From: Flavobacterium sp. 1355
Lineage (GTDB): Bacteria > Bacteroidota > Bacteroidia > Flavobacteriales > Flavobacteriaceae
DNA length: 64,000 nt
NCBI RefSeq assembly: GCF_017833415.1
Contig: NZ_JAFICC010000008.1
Span: 186,001 to 250,000 of the forward strand
Direction of reading: 5' to 3'
In this document: in pieces, positions 1-7,668 of the stretch
How the letters are laid out: each line of letters opens with the position of its first letter
How positions within the stretch are numbered: the stretch's first letter is position 1
Notes under the pieces: generated by a model
What the model was told of the DNA's origin: nothing
Seen by the model: the letters and a program-made list of their open reading frames with translations, nothing else
Databases searched by the model: none
Program-made: the position numbers and the translations under genes

Positions 1-2
1 GA

Positions 3-473
3 AATGATACATGGCTGGTTTCGGGAGGAAAAAAAGCGCGCGTGTTTTATTCACCTGATAAAGCAAAAACATGGAAAGTGGTAGAAACACCTATCGTTCA
101 GGGAAAACCAATGACTGGTATTTTTACGGCTGATTTTTACGATTCTAAGCACGGATTTATTGCCGGTGGTGATTATGAAAACACGAATAAAAAATCAGAC
201 AATAAAGCTTTTACAACAGACGGTGGTAAAACATGGCAATTAATCGGTCAGAACCTTGGTTTTGGTTATGCATCATGTGTGCAATATGTACCTGGAGGAA
301 ATGGAAGAGAAATTATTTGTGTAGGTTCAGAAGGGATACAATATTCTCAGAATGGTGGAGAAAACTGGATGCAGTTATCAACAGATACAAAACTTTTTAC
401 TCTTCGTTTTGTCAACAAAAATACTGCAATTGCTGCCGGACATAATAAAATAGTCAGACTTAATTTTAAATAA
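3..473 (+). CDS. C-terminal part of a BNR/YCF48-type beta-propeller protein (5' truncated)
   Basis: The frame is open from the first bases of the window, so the gene begins upstream; 156 codons remain before the TAA. Seen: Asp-box style motifs SPDKAKTW, TDGGKTW and QNGGENW about 45-50 residues apart, each followed by hydrophobic beta-strand patterns, as in BNR-repeat or YCF48-like beta-propellers. Known: in Bacteroidota such proteins are usually exported and often annotated as oxidoreductases or photosystem-stability-like proteins, with no proven enzymatic role. The signal peptide would lie outside the window. No sorting domain is present at this C terminus. The fold is well supported, the function is not. 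Confidence 0.75.
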   Translation, partial: NDTWLVSGGKKARVFYSPDKAKTWKVVETPIVQGKPMTGIFTADFYDSKHGFIAGGDYENTNKKSDNKAFTTDGGKTWQLIGQNLGFGYASCVQYVPGGNGREIICVGSEGIQYSQNGGENWMQLSTDTKLFTLRFVNKNTAIAAGHNKIVRLNFK

Positions 474-542
474 AATAATAAGAACCCTAAATAATAAAGT
501 AAGTATTATTATATAGGATCCTTATCGCTGTTGTTTCTTTTA

Positions 543-1001
543 TTAGCTCTTGCCGGCCTTTTCTCTGTATTGTTTTAGCAGTTTTCGGTTAAAATCATCT
601 TCTGATTTTTTTAGCTTCAATATTTTTTTAGAGGAAAGAACCTTTTTAAGGCTCGCCATATATTTTTCCCGCAAAAGATATAATTCCTTATCGGTGCTCT
701 CTATTTGTGAAAGAAGCGTACAAGCTTCTTTTTCTGAAAGCGAATTGATATTATCATCATCCAGTTTGCGTAAATAAGTTTTCATTTTCTCATGGCGCAA
801 TTCAAATTGCTTATCATCATAAGCATTATAAATTGGCCAGAATTTCTCTGCTTCAGTAGAAGTCAGTTCCAGTTCAGTAGTCAAAAATGAAACCTTAAAA
901 GCCTTGATTTTTTCACGTTTTTCGTCAGTTTTGTCATTTTGGGCATAGAATGAAAAACTAACAAAAAATAAAAGTACCGGAAGTATATTTTTGATTTTCA
1001 T
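543..1001 (-). CDS. Secreted Spy/LTXXQ-like protein of an ECF sigma operon
   Basis: 152 residues: signal peptide at 1-20 (hydrophobic LPVLLFFVSFSF ending at YAQ), then a charged all-helical region with L-T-x-x-E/Q style motifs (ELTSTEAEKFWPIYNAYDD, LSEKEACTLL). This matches the short exported helical proteins of Flavobacteria often named sensor of ECF-type sigma factor, loosely related to Spy/CpxP. It is the last of three minus-strand genes (sigma factor, membrane protein, this), 15 bp after the previous stop. Inference: periplasmic partner or sensor for the sigma system; not demonstrated. Confidence 0.7.
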   Translation of the reverse strand: MKIKNILPVLLFFVSFSFYAQNDKTDEKREKIKAFKVSFLTTELELTSTEAEKFWPIYNAYDDKQFELRHEKMKTYLRKLDDDNINSLSEKEACTLLSQIESTDKELYLLREKYMASLKKVLSSKKILKLKKSEDDFNRKLLKQYREKAGKS

Positions 1002-1016
1002 GTTGTACGTTTTTAT

Positions 1017-1430
1017 TTATTCTGAAATTAAATTTTCAATATTTGGATTAGAAGAAAGAATATCTTCGAGTGTTTCCTGTTCTAAGGCAACATTATTATT
1101 AAGAGATTCAATATCTTTTGTATCAAGCTGGTTAATCAAATCATATTGATTAAGATTAGACTGATAAGCCAGGTATGTTTCTAAAGTGTTAGCATCAAGG
1201 TCTTTTGATGTGTTATTGTAATTATTTACAACAGGAATCATCAAGGCAATAAAAACTACTGCAGCAGCCAGCATTGCCAATACCTTTTTACGTTTATAAA
1301 TTGGTATAACTTTTACCTCTCCTTCATTGATCTGATTTAAAACTTTTGTCGAAAAATCATTAAAATAATTTTCCGGAGTTTTAAAACCGGTTGTTATCTT
1401 CGACTCGTTTTCTAATTTAAATTCTTTCAT
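1017..1430 (-). CDS. Probable anti-sigma factor, single-pass membrane protein
   Basis: 137 residues with one strong membrane segment at about 50-67 (VLAMLAAAVVFIALMIPVV) after a basic stretch YKRKK, so an N-in topology. The N-terminal ~45 residues would be cytoplasmic and the acidic C terminus periplasmic. Position directly after an ECF sigma gene (30 bp) and before a Spy-like exported protein fits a membrane anti-sigma factor. No zinc-binding ZAS motif (HxxxCxxC) is visible, so the assignment rests on context and topology. A motif shared with the region upstream of the sigma gene lies 20 bp before its start. Confidence 0.6.
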   Translation of the reverse strand: MKEFKLENESKITTGFKTPENYFNDFSTKVLNQINEGEVKVIPIYKRKKVLAMLAAAVVFIALMIPVVNNYNNTSKDLDANTLETYLAYQSNLNQYDLINQLDTKDIESLNNNVALEQETLEDILSSNPNIENLISE

Positions 1431-1450
1431 GTCTATAAGATATGTTTTAT

Positions 1451-1465
1451 AACAAAAGGTTTAAT
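1451..1465 (-). promoter_or_regulatory. Candidate ECF sigma autoregulatory motif, copy 2
   Basis: Second exact copy of ATTAAACCTTTTGTT (minus strand), overlapping the stop codon of the sigma gene and lying 20 bp before the anti-sigma-like gene at 1430. It could drive the last two genes of the operon independently. Confidence 0.35.
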
Positions 1466-2003
1466 TTGATGTAACATATAATTCGATTTTTTTTACCGCA
1501 TGGTGATAAGACGCTTTTAGTGCACCAACAGAAGTTCCCAGAATTTCTGCAATTTCTTCATATTTTAATTCCTGAAAATATTTCATCTTAAATACCAATT
1601 GCTGTTTTTCCGGCAATGTCACTATTGCTTTTTGAAGCTTTATCTGAATTTCGTCTCCATCAAAATATACATCTGCTTTTAGATTATCGATGGTTTTATT
1701 CTGCAGTGCTTCTGATGTAATCCCGCTTAATTTAGCCTTTTGATTAAGGAAAGTAAGCGCTTCGTTGGTTGCAATACGATACATCCAGGAAAAGAGTTTA
1801 CTTTCTCCTTTAAAATTTTTTAAATATTGAAAAATTTTCACAAAAGTGTTCTGCAAAACATCATCCGCGTCATCATGATTCAAAACAATATTTCGAATAT
1901 GCGAATACAGTGGCCTTTGATAATCGGACAAGAGTTTTTGAAACGCAGTATTTTGCGTTTTAGGATTTAATAATTGTGCTATAAATTCCTTCTCGTCTGT
2001 CAA
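1461..2003 (-). CDS. ECF-family RNA polymerase sigma factor
   Basis: 180 residues. Region 2 is visible (HDDADDVLQNTFVKIFQYL, then FKGESKLFSWMYRIATNEAL) and region 4 near the end (LPEKQQLVFKMKYFQELKYEEIAEILGTSVGALKASYHHAVKKI), the standard sigma-70 ECF pair without region 1 or 3. It starts with TTG at 2003: the frame has a TAA two codons upstream, so no ATG alternative exists upstream. First gene of an operon with a membrane protein and a Spy-like exported protein. The motif AACAAAAGGTTTAAT (plus-strand reading, 2039-2053) lies 35 bp upstream and recurs before the next gene, which suggests autoregulation. Confidence 0.92.
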   Translation of the reverse strand: MTDEKEFIAQLLNPKTQNTAFQKLLSDYQRPLYSHIRNIVLNHDDADDVLQNTFVKIFQYLKNFKGESKLFSWMYRIATNEALTFLNQKAKLSGITSEALQNKTIDNLKADVYFDGDEIQIKLQKAIVTLPEKQQLVFKMKYFQELKYEEIAEILGTSVGALKASYHHAVKKIELYVTSN

Positions 2004-2038
2004 GCTTTATGATTTATATCTTGTTAGAATGAATTTAG

Positions 2039-2053
2039 AACAAAAGGTTTAAT
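2039..2053 (-). promoter_or_regulatory. Candidate ECF sigma autoregulatory motif, copy 1
   Basis: Minus-strand reading ATTAAACCTTTTGTT, 35 bp before the sigma factor start. The identical 15-mer occurs at 1451-1465, 20 bp before the anti-sigma-like gene. Repetition in front of two genes of one operon, with an AACC-type core as in many ECF -35 elements, suggests a promoter for the encoded sigma factor. This is inference from the repeat alone. Confidence 0.4.
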
Positions 2054-2071
2054 ATGCCTTCGTTATTTTTT

Positions 2072-3310
2072 TTAGAACTCAGATTCTTCTTCTGCAGGTT
2101 TTGTTGTTTCAGGTTTGGTCGCTGCCGGTTTTGTTGCCGCCGGTTTTGTTGCTGCGGGCTTGGTTGCTGCAGGTTTGGCAACTGTTGGTTTAGCTGTTGT
2201 AGTAGCTGCTGGCTGTGTCGTTTGTGGTGTTTCTCCTTCTGCCGGTTGTTGGTTATATACCGGTGCTGTTACCGCAGGAGCAATAACTGCATTAGATTTT
2301 ACCGGAAAATAAATCTCGGTCATTAGCTTTGACGGGCTTTTTACATCTAGCTTGCTAAGAACCAGAATTTCAAGATGAGACCACGCCAGTTCCGGAATAA
2401 TTTTTCCGTTGTTAATAAAAGCTTTGGTTTTTGTAATGGCTTCGTTGGTGTGTGAATAATCACCGGTAAGAGTTGTTTTTACAGCCTCAAAACCATTTAA
2501 TTTTCCGGCTAGTATATCACTTCCGGCACTTATCGAAATTTCCTTATTGATAGGCAGACAAATTGATATTTTGGCTAAGCCGTTTGCCGTGTCGTAAGTA
2601 TGGTATATTATAAAAGGTTTTCCGTTGGCATGAAGGCCATTTGCTTTACTAAAACTTATAAGTTTCGGAATTACAACACGGGCATTTTTATTTACCTTTT
2701 GAATTTCACTTGTAAAGGTCTGTTTGATGTAAGGCGTTTCGGCCTTTTTTACAACACCGTAAACTTTAATAGTATACGTTTTGGTTTCGTAATCTAGATT
2801 TTTGTCAATGTTTACAAGGCTTTTTTCATATACAGTTCCAATTACATTATCAGATCCGCCATTTAATGCGGTGTATATTTTAAACAAAAAACTCATAGTT
2901 CCTTTAGCTTTCCAGGTAACTTTAGTTTTCCCGGCCAAAGTATCCTTAAAAGTCCAGTTTACATCAGCTTCGGTTCCGTTATAATTTATTTTCTGATGAA
3001 TGTTTTCGCCATCTTTTGCATCAATGGTAATGGTGTTTCCGTTTCCTTCGGTACCTTCCCATGAAAACGAAGCCCCGTTTCCAATTGTTTTATTGGGGAA
3101 TGACATTACAATTGTAGGATCTTCAGCCACCCAGGATTCAAAATCTTCAGAATTTCTCAGATCATTTACATAGTTATAAACTGTGCTTTTTGGCGAATTA
3201 ATGACTTTGCTTCTTTCAACAGAGAAATTCCCTTTTTGAGTAGCAACAAAAACAGTAAGAGCAACTAAGCTTAGTAACGATAAAAGAAACAGATATTTTA
3301 AAATCTTCAT
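2072..3310 (-). CDS. SRPBCC-domain membrane-anchored protein with Lys-Pro-Ala repeat tail
   Basis: 412 residues: N-terminal membrane anchor (about 5-24), an SRPBCC/polyketide-cyclase-like domain (about 32-170, starting FSVERSKVINSPKSTVYNYV), a second domain resembling the GyrI/AraC effector-binding fold (about 195-345), then a low-complexity tail from about 350 rich in P, T, A, K with repeated KPAAT units and a final acidic EEESEF. The same SRPBCC plus effector-binding pairing is common in Bacteroidota transcription-regulator-like proteins without a DNA-binding domain. The tail may be a linker. Ligand unknown. Convergent with nothing; the next minus-strand gene downstream is the sigma factor. 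Confidence 0.75.
   Translation of the reverse strand: MKILKYLFLLSLLSLVALTVFVATQKGNFSVERSKVINSPKSTVYNYVNDLRNSEDFESWVAEDPTIVMSFPNKTIGNGASFSWEGTEGNGNTITIDAKDGENIHQKINYNGTEADVNWTFKDTLAGKTKVTWKAKGTMSFLFKIYTALNGGSDNVIGTVYEKSLVNIDKNLDYETKTYTIKVYGVVKKAETPYIKQTFTSEIQKVNKNARVVIPKLISFSKANGLHANGKPFIIYHTYDTANGLAKISICLPINKEISISAGSDILAGKLNGFEAVKTTLTGDYSHTNEAITKTKAFINNGKIIPELAWSHLEILVLSKLDVKSPSKLMTEIYFPVKSNAVIAPAVTAPVYNQQPAEGETPQTTQPAATTTAKPTVAKPAATKPAATKPAATKPAATKPETTKPAEEESEF
2100..2200. repeat. Short tandem repeat encoding KPAAT units
   Basis: Near-identical 15-bp units (plus-strand theme GCCGGTTTTGTTGCC) repeat about four times with related flanking copies inside the C-terminal coding sequence of the SRPBCC protein. 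Each unit keeps frame and encodes one five-residue repeat, so unit number can change by slippage without a frameshift. Confidence 0.7.
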
Positions 3311-3450
3311 TGGGTAGGTTGTTTGGTGTTGTAAAGTTATAAATTTATTACTTGTCTTGTAAACAGCATAAACTAAAACAATACAGTTTAATTATATTTT
3401 TATCTAAAGATTTGTTTTTGGGTTTTTAAATATATGAAAAAAAACTATAA

Positions 3451-3639
3451 TTATCTTTTTAAAAATATTTTGATGACAAACAATATTACAATAAAGAGAA
3501 GAAAACCAATTAATACTTTATAATTTCCTTTATAAAATACTTTGTGCAATGACAAATCTTTTCGGTAAGCAAATACCATTACGATTACAAATGCTACAAA
3601 AAAACAGACTGCGAATATTAATTGTCCCTGACTAAACAT
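3451..3639 (-). CDS. Small two-helix membrane protein
   Basis: 62 residues with two clear membrane segments (about 7-23 and 42-59) joined by a basic loop (AYRKDLSLHKVFYKGNYK). Short conserved-looking Flavobacterium-type protein of unknown function. It stands alone between the SRPBCC gene and the plus-strand MazG-like gene; the A/T-rich flanks show no recognisable terminator. The hydrophobic pattern and basic loop make it a plausible real gene, but no family could be assigned. Confidence 0.6.
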   Translation of the reverse strand: MFSQGQLIFAVCFFVAFVIVMVFAYRKDLSLHKVFYKGNYKVLIGFLLFIVILFVIKIFLKR

Positions 3640-3721
3640 AGTTGATAATTATTTTTGACAAATTTAGAGAATTGTATACGAATAGTTGCTAATTTGGTAT
3701 TCCAATTAATTAAATAAAATC

Positions 3722-4102
3722 ATGAAAAAACAAATAGATGCAGTAAAAGAATTTCATACTGCTTTTAATATAGGACACAGTGAAACTCCACTTGCAGATG
3801 TTGGGGAAACCAAAAAGTATCTTCGTTATAATTTAATGAAAGAAGAAAATGAAGAATATCTTGATGCAGTTCAGAAAAATGATCTGGTTGAAATTGCTGA
3901 TGCACTTGGAGATATGATGTATATTTTGTGTGGAACTATTATTGAACATGGCCTTCAGGATAAAATGGAAGCTATTTTTGACGAAATTCAGCGTAGTAAT
4001 ATGAGTAAGTTGGGTGAGGATGGAAAACCAATCTATAGAGAAGACGGAAAAGTAATGAAAGGTCCGAATTATTTTAAACCTGATTTTTCGAAATTACTCT
4101 AA
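3722..4102 (+). CDS. MazG-like nucleotide pyrophosphohydrolase
   Basis: 126 residues, all-alpha NTP pyrophosphohydrolase (PRA-PH/MazG-like) type: KEENEEYLDAV and EIADALGDMMYILCG carry the E-x-x-E and E-x-x-D metal-binding motifs of this superfamily. Known members cleave (d)NTPs or phosphoribosyl-ATP to monophosphates. The single-domain size and free-standing location argue against HisE; a house-cleaning or unknown nucleotide substrate is more likely. A strong bidirectional terminator (4131-4155) separates it from convergent ilvE. Confidence 0.85.
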   Translation: MKKQIDAVKEFHTAFNIGHSETPLADVGETKKYLRYNLMKEENEEYLDAVQKNDLVEIADALGDMMYILCGTIIEHGLQDKMEAIFDEIQRSNMSKLGEDGKPIYREDGKVMKGPNYFKPDFSKLL

Positions 4103-4130
4103 CCTGATTTTATTAATATAAAAAAAAGAA

Positions 4131-4163
4131 GCCCGACGTAATCAAAACGTCGGGCTTTTATTT
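4131..4163. terminator. Bidirectional terminator between the MazG-like gene and ilvE
   Basis: Perfect 9-bp stem (4131-4139 with 4147-4155, GCCCGACGT/ACGTCGGGC) with a 7-nt loop, A-run before and T-run after, so it works in both directions for the convergent genes. Confidence 0.9.
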
Positions 4164-4179
4164 ATTTTAAAACTTTGGA

Positions 4180-5250
4180 TTATTGAACTTTAACTGTCCA
4201 TCCGTATGTGTCTTCAGAAAGTTTGTTTTGAAGATTTGTTAGTTTTTCTTTTAAGAAAGATGCGTAAGAATTCTCGATTGGTGCCATCTCATAGTATTCA
4301 TCTTTATAAGAGAATCCTTTGATAACACTGATTACAGCAGCAGTTCCGGCACCAAAAATTTCTTTTAGAGATCCGTTTTTAGCAGCATCTACCAATTCTG
4401 AAACAATTACAGGACGAACTTCTACATTAAGTCCTTCTTTTTCTGCCATTGCAATCAAACTTTTTCTGGTAATACCGTCTAAGATTCTTTCGCTTGTTGG
4501 GGCAGTTAATAATGTATCATTAATTCTAAAGAAAACGTTCATTGTTCCCGCTTCTTCTAATTTTGTATGCGTTGCATCATCAGTCCAGATAACCTGTTGA
4601 AAACCTTCTTTGTTTGCCAGGTTAGTTGGGTAAAACTGTGCAGCATAATTACCGGCAGCTTTTGCAGCTCCGATTCCGCCATTTGCAGCTCTGCTGTAAT
4701 GTTCTGCAATTATTACTTTTACTTCGCCGCCATAATATGATTTTGCAGGAGACAGTAAGATCATGAATTTATATTCGTCAGAAGGATTTGCAATAACACC
4801 AGGGCCGGTAGCAATCATAAAAGGACGGATATACATACTTGCTCCGTTTCCTCTTTGAATCCATTCCTGATCAATTTTTAATAATTCATTCAATCCATCC
4901 ATAAAAATATCTTCCGGAACTTCCGGCATTGCCATACGGACTGCAGAGTTATTAAAACGTTTGTAATTTTCATCAGGTCTGAACAGCCAAACATCATTAT
5001 TTTCATCTTTATAAGCTTTCATTCCCTCAAAAATAGCTTGCCCATAATGAAAGACTTTAGAAGAAGGATCCATTAAAATTGGAGCATATGGCTTAATGAC
5101 AGGGTTTTGCCACTGACCGTCTTTAAAATCACATTCAAATAAATGGTCTGTAAAAACAGAACCAAAGCTTAAGTTTTCAAAGTCAACTGCGCTTATTTTA
5201 GACGAAGTAGCTTTTCTGATTTCAATTTTGCTTGTTTGAGCTGTACTCAT
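4180..5250 (-). CDS. ilvE: Branched-chain amino acid aminotransferase
   Basis: 356 residues, fold-type IV PLP aminotransferase of the longer BCAT2-like class. Seen: HYGQAIFEGMKAY near residues 67-79 and the PLP-lysine region (AAKAAGNYAAQFYPTNLANKEGFQQVIWTD), plus the EAGTMNVFF motif typical of BCATs. It transfers amino groups between leucine, isoleucine or valine and 2-oxoglutarate in the cytosol. Single transcription unit; ATG preceded by an A-rich leader. Full length. Confidence 0.95.
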   Translation of the reverse strand: MSTAQTSKIEIRKATSSKISAVDFENLSFGSVFTDHLFECDFKDGQWQNPVIKPYAPILMDPSSKVFHYGQAIFEGMKAYKDENNDVWLFRPDENYKRFNNSAVRMAMPEVPEDIFMDGLNELLKIDQEWIQRGNGASMYIRPFMIATGPGVIANPSDEYKFMILLSPAKSYYGGEVKVIIAEHYSRAANGGIGAAKAAGNYAAQFYPTNLANKEGFQQVIWTDDATHTKLEEAGTMNVFFRINDTLLTAPTSERILDGITRKSLIAMAEKEGLNVEVRPVIVSELVDAAKNGSLKEIFGAGTAAVISVIKGFSYKDEYYEMAPIENSYASFLKEKLTNLQNKLSEDTYGWTVKVQ

Positions 5251-5553
5251 AATAGTGTAAAGTTTTTATGTAATTTTCATTGCGATAGCATACTAAAGTA
5301 ATGATTTGGTATAATAGATTTATTGAATGCAAAATTAAGGAAAAATATATAATTTGCTTACTAAAAATGCATTAATTACCTTGTTTAACTGAGATTTATT
5401 TATCTTATAATAAACTCAAAAAAATGGGAGGTTTTTATAAAGAATTTATGAAAAAAGGATCGTTTTTTCAGGCTTTACGCATTTGTTTTGACTAAATTTG
5501 GCTCGTAAAACAGCTTGAAAACCAACAGAATCGTATTATAAATTCTTCAAAAA
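5251..5553. other. Divergent intergenic region between ilvE and mnmD
   Basis: 303 bases, AT-rich. A TAAATTTG -7 element at 5493-5500 lies 54 bp before the GTG of mnmD. No riboswitch, T-box or attenuator-like hairpin series was recognised on the ilvE side. Confidence 0.5.
5493..5500 (+). promoter_or_regulatory. Putative -7 element of the mnmD promoter
   Basis: TAAATTTG matches the Bacteroidota -7 consensus TAnnTTTG. The upstream -33 region (TTTACG at 5474) is weak. Confidence 0.45.
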
Positions 5554-6219
5554 GTGAAAAGAGAAATAATTAAAACGCTAGACGGCTCAACAACAATACA
5601 TTTGAGCGAATGGAATGAAAGTTACCATTCTAAGCACGGCGCCATACAGGAAGCAAAACACGTATTTATTAAAAACGGACTTGCCTTATTTGATAATAAC
5701 CCGGTCAGTATTCTTGAAATTGGTTTTGGAACCGGACTCAATGCTTTTATTACTTTTCTGGAATCGCAAAATAAAAAGCAAAAAATTAATTATACCGGAG
5801 TTGAGGCATATCCTGTGAGTGCAGAGGAATTGCTCGCAATGAACTATGTTGAAGAACTGGAATCATTGGAATTTCATAACATTTTTGAAAAAATGCATAA
5901 ATCAGAATGGGACAAGGAAATCGAAATTTGCGATCTGTTCTCGTTAACCAAAAGGAAACAATTTTTTGATGAAATCAATGATTTTGAAATTTTTGATTTG
6001 ATTTACTTTGATGCCTTCGGATACAGGGTACAACCGGAGTTGTGGAGCACAGAAATTTTTCAGAAAATGTACAATAGTTTAAAGCCAAATGGAGTATTAG
6101 TAACCTATGCCGCCAGGGGAGTTGTTAAAAGGAGTATGATTTCTGTTGGATTTACAGTAGAAAAATTGGCAGGCCCACCGGGAAAACGAGAGATGTTTCG
6201 AGCCTTTAAAAAGACTTAA
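5554..6219 (+). CDS. mnmD: tRNA 5-methylaminomethyl-2-thiouridine(34) methyltransferase, MnmD type
   Basis: 221 residues, corresponding to the methyltransferase (MnmC2) half of MnmC without the oxidase half. Seen: SLWNESYHSKHGAIQEAKHVF-like start (ESYHSKHGA), the SAM-binding motif EIGFGTGLNAF, YFDAFGYRVQPELW, and the C-terminal GPPGKREM. Known: MnmD methylates the aminomethyl group at the wobble uridine of tRNAs. Start is GTG at 5554; the next in-frame ATG would lose the substrate motif. Free-standing gene with its own promoter. Confidence 0.92.
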   Translation: MKREIIKTLDGSTTIHLSEWNESYHSKHGAIQEAKHVFIKNGLALFDNNPVSILEIGFGTGLNAFITFLESQNKKQKINYTGVEAYPVSAEELLAMNYVEELESLEFHNIFEKMHKSEWDKEIEICDLFSLTKRKQFFDEINDFEIFDLIYFDAFGYRVQPELWSTEIFQKMYNSLKPNGVLVTYAARGVVKRSMISVGFTVEKLAGPPGKREMFRAFKKT

Positions 6220-6332
6220 AATGAGTTGTTTAGAATGATTATAAATTGATTTATATGTTTTAAGAAAACGTATTCGTTGCTAAAGTTTTTAAAAAAATAA
6301 GTTAAAATTAATGTTTATGTAGTGTATTTGTT

Positions 6333-6340
6333 TAAATTTG
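6333..6340 (+). promoter_or_regulatory. Putative -7 promoter element before the 65-residue gene
   Basis: TAAATTTG fits TAnnTTTG and sits 46 bp before the ATG at 6387; the -33 partner is not convincing. Confidence 0.4.
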
Positions 6341-6386
6341 CTGCAAGTTTAGAAATATAGATAACCCCCAAAAATCTTATTTTATT

Positions 6387-6584
6387 ATGTCAAAAATGAT
6401 GTTTGATTACACGAAATCAATACTTGAGAGAGTAAGTTTCGACCCGGTACTTTTCTGTAAAGAGTTAGAGAAAGCTATCAAAACCCTGTTACCATACGAA
6501 ATGGAGCAATTGCAAGAATGGTTATTAAATTTCATTATTGAGAAACCAGAATTAGAACAAAGTTTACTGCTAATTAAAGTATAA
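6387..6584 (+). CDS. Small conserved-looking protein of unknown function
   Basis: 65 residues, soluble, predicted largely helical (YTKSILERVSFDPVLFCKELEKAIKTLLPYEMEQLQEWLL), no signal or membrane segment. Supported as a gene by its own promoter-like element, ATG after an A/T-rich leader and a strong terminator directly after the stop. I do not recognise a family. Convergent with oxyR. Confidence 0.65.
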   Translation: MSKMMFDYTKSILERVSFDPVLFCKELEKAIKTLLPYEMEQLQEWLLNFIIEKPELEQSLLLIKV

Positions 6585-6585
6585 T

Positions 6586-6614
6586 AAAAAAGGAGCCAAA
6601 TTGGCTCCTTTTTT
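6586..6614. terminator. Bidirectional terminator between the 65-residue gene and oxyR
   Basis: 8-bp GC-rich stem AGGAGCCA (6591-6598) / TGGCTCCT (6602-6609), 3-nt loop, flanked by A-run and T-run on either side. Confidence 0.9.
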
Positions 6615-6618
6615 ATTG

Positions 6619-7560
6619 CTATTTCTTTTGCAGCGGACTAATGATTTGAACATTCTGAAAAACAATTGCCCCTTTTACAACTCCGGCAATAGTAGAACGA
6701 ATAGCGTCAATGATTTGCATTTTTAATTCGCTTTTAGGGTAAATTAAACTTACCTCGCGAGCAGGTTTTGGTTCCTTAAAATTTCGTAGTTTCAGTTTAT
6801 CGGACTCTTTTAAATCTAAAGTGTGCAAGTACGGAAGTAATGTTGTGCCAAGGCCTTCGTCTGCCAATTTTATAAGAGTTTCAAAACTTCCGCTCTGGAT
6901 CTGAAAATTATTCTGATCAATGTCAGAACCGTTCTTGCAAAGATTTAAAATTCCATCCCTGAAACAATGGCCGTCTTGTAAAAGTAAAATTTCATTCAGG
7001 TTTAAATCAGATACTTCAATTTCTTCTTTTTGAAAACTTGCATGATGTTCCGGTATATAGGCAACAAAAGGTTCAAAATACAAAACGATTTCTTTAATTT
7101 TTTCATCCTCAAGAGGTGTAGCGGCAATTGCAGCATCGAGATGACCGTTTTTTAATTTTGTAATAATTTCATCTGTATTAAGCTCTTCAATAAGCAGTTT
7201 TACTTTCGGGTATTTTTTGATGAAATTACTTAAGAACATTGGTAAAAGGGTAGGCATAATGGTAGGAATAATTCCTAAACGAAATTCGCCACCGATAAAA
7301 CCTTTCTGCTGTTCTACAATATCTTTTATCCGGTCTGCTTCGTTAACAATGTTTTTGGCCTGATTTACAATTTTCTGGCCTATATCTGTAAGCTGTATTG
7401 GTTTTTTGCTCCTGTCAAAAATTAAAATGTTTAGTTCTTCTTCAATTTTTTGAATCTGCATACTTAATGTAGGCTGAGTAACAAAACATTTTTCGGCAGC
7501 AAGTGTAAAATTTTTGTGTTCTGCAACAGCCAACACATATTGTAATTGAGTTATCGTCAT
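6619..7560 (-). CDS. oxyR: Peroxide-sensing LysR-type regulator OxyR
   Basis: 313 residues. N-terminal winged HTH (1-60, MTITQLQYVLAVAEHKNFTLAAEKCFVTQPTLS) and LysR substrate-binding domain. The redox pair is present in the motif GHCFRDGILNLC: Cys199 and Cys208, the same numbering as E. coli OxyR. Known: H2O2 oxidises these cysteines to a disulfide and turns on peroxide-defence genes. Divergent from dps, a classical OxyR target, with a 108-bp shared control region. A C-terminal extension after about residue 300 (GAIVFQNVQIISPLQKK) is ordinary for this group. Confidence 0.96.
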   Translation of the reverse strand: MTITQLQYVLAVAEHKNFTLAAEKCFVTQPTLSMQIQKIEEELNILIFDRSKKPIQLTDIGQKIVNQAKNIVNEADRIKDIVEQQKGFIGGEFRLGIIPTIMPTLLPMFLSNFIKKYPKVKLLIEELNTDEIITKLKNGHLDAAIAATPLEDEKIKEIVLYFEPFVAYIPEHHASFQKEEIEVSDLNLNEILLLQDGHCFRDGILNLCKNGSDIDQNNFQIQSGSFETLIKLADEGLGTTLLPYLHTLDLKESDKLKLRNFKEPKPAREVSLIYPKSELKMQIIDAIRSTIAGVVKGAIVFQNVQIISPLQKK

Positions 7561-7570
7561 TTTGATAGTA

Positions 7571-7588
7571 TTTTGTGATGCAAAAATA
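7571..7588 (-). promoter_or_regulatory. oxyR promoter -7 element within a short inverted repeat
   Basis: On the minus strand TATTTTTG (7588 to 7581) fits TAnnTTTG. The plus strand reads TTTTG-TGATG-CAAAA (7571-7585), a 5-bp-armed inverted repeat ending 11 bp above the oxyR start, a possible autoregulatory site. Confidence 0.4.
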
Positions 7589-7632
7589 AGAAAATATAAT
7601 TTTTAATTATATAAAAAAATAAGAAGTAGCTT

Positions 7633-7640
7633 TAAATTTG
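7633..7640 (+). promoter_or_regulatory. Putative -7 element of the dps promoter
   Basis: TAAATTTG at 29 bp before the dps ATG. No good TTTG -33 partner, consistent with an activator-dependent promoter (OxyR next door). Confidence 0.5.
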
Positions 7641-7668
7641 TAGTAAATTAGTTGTAAAAATCAATATT

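Noticed and set aside
2054..2326. Cys-rich open frame on the plus strand (RFCCFRF-type repeats)
   Set aside because: It is the antisense reading of the KPAAT repeat tail of the SRPBCC gene; the Cys pattern is an artefact of the repeat.
5251..5553. Riboswitch or T-box upstream of ilvE
   Set aside because: No T-box sequence, conserved aptamer pattern or attenuator hairpin series was found.
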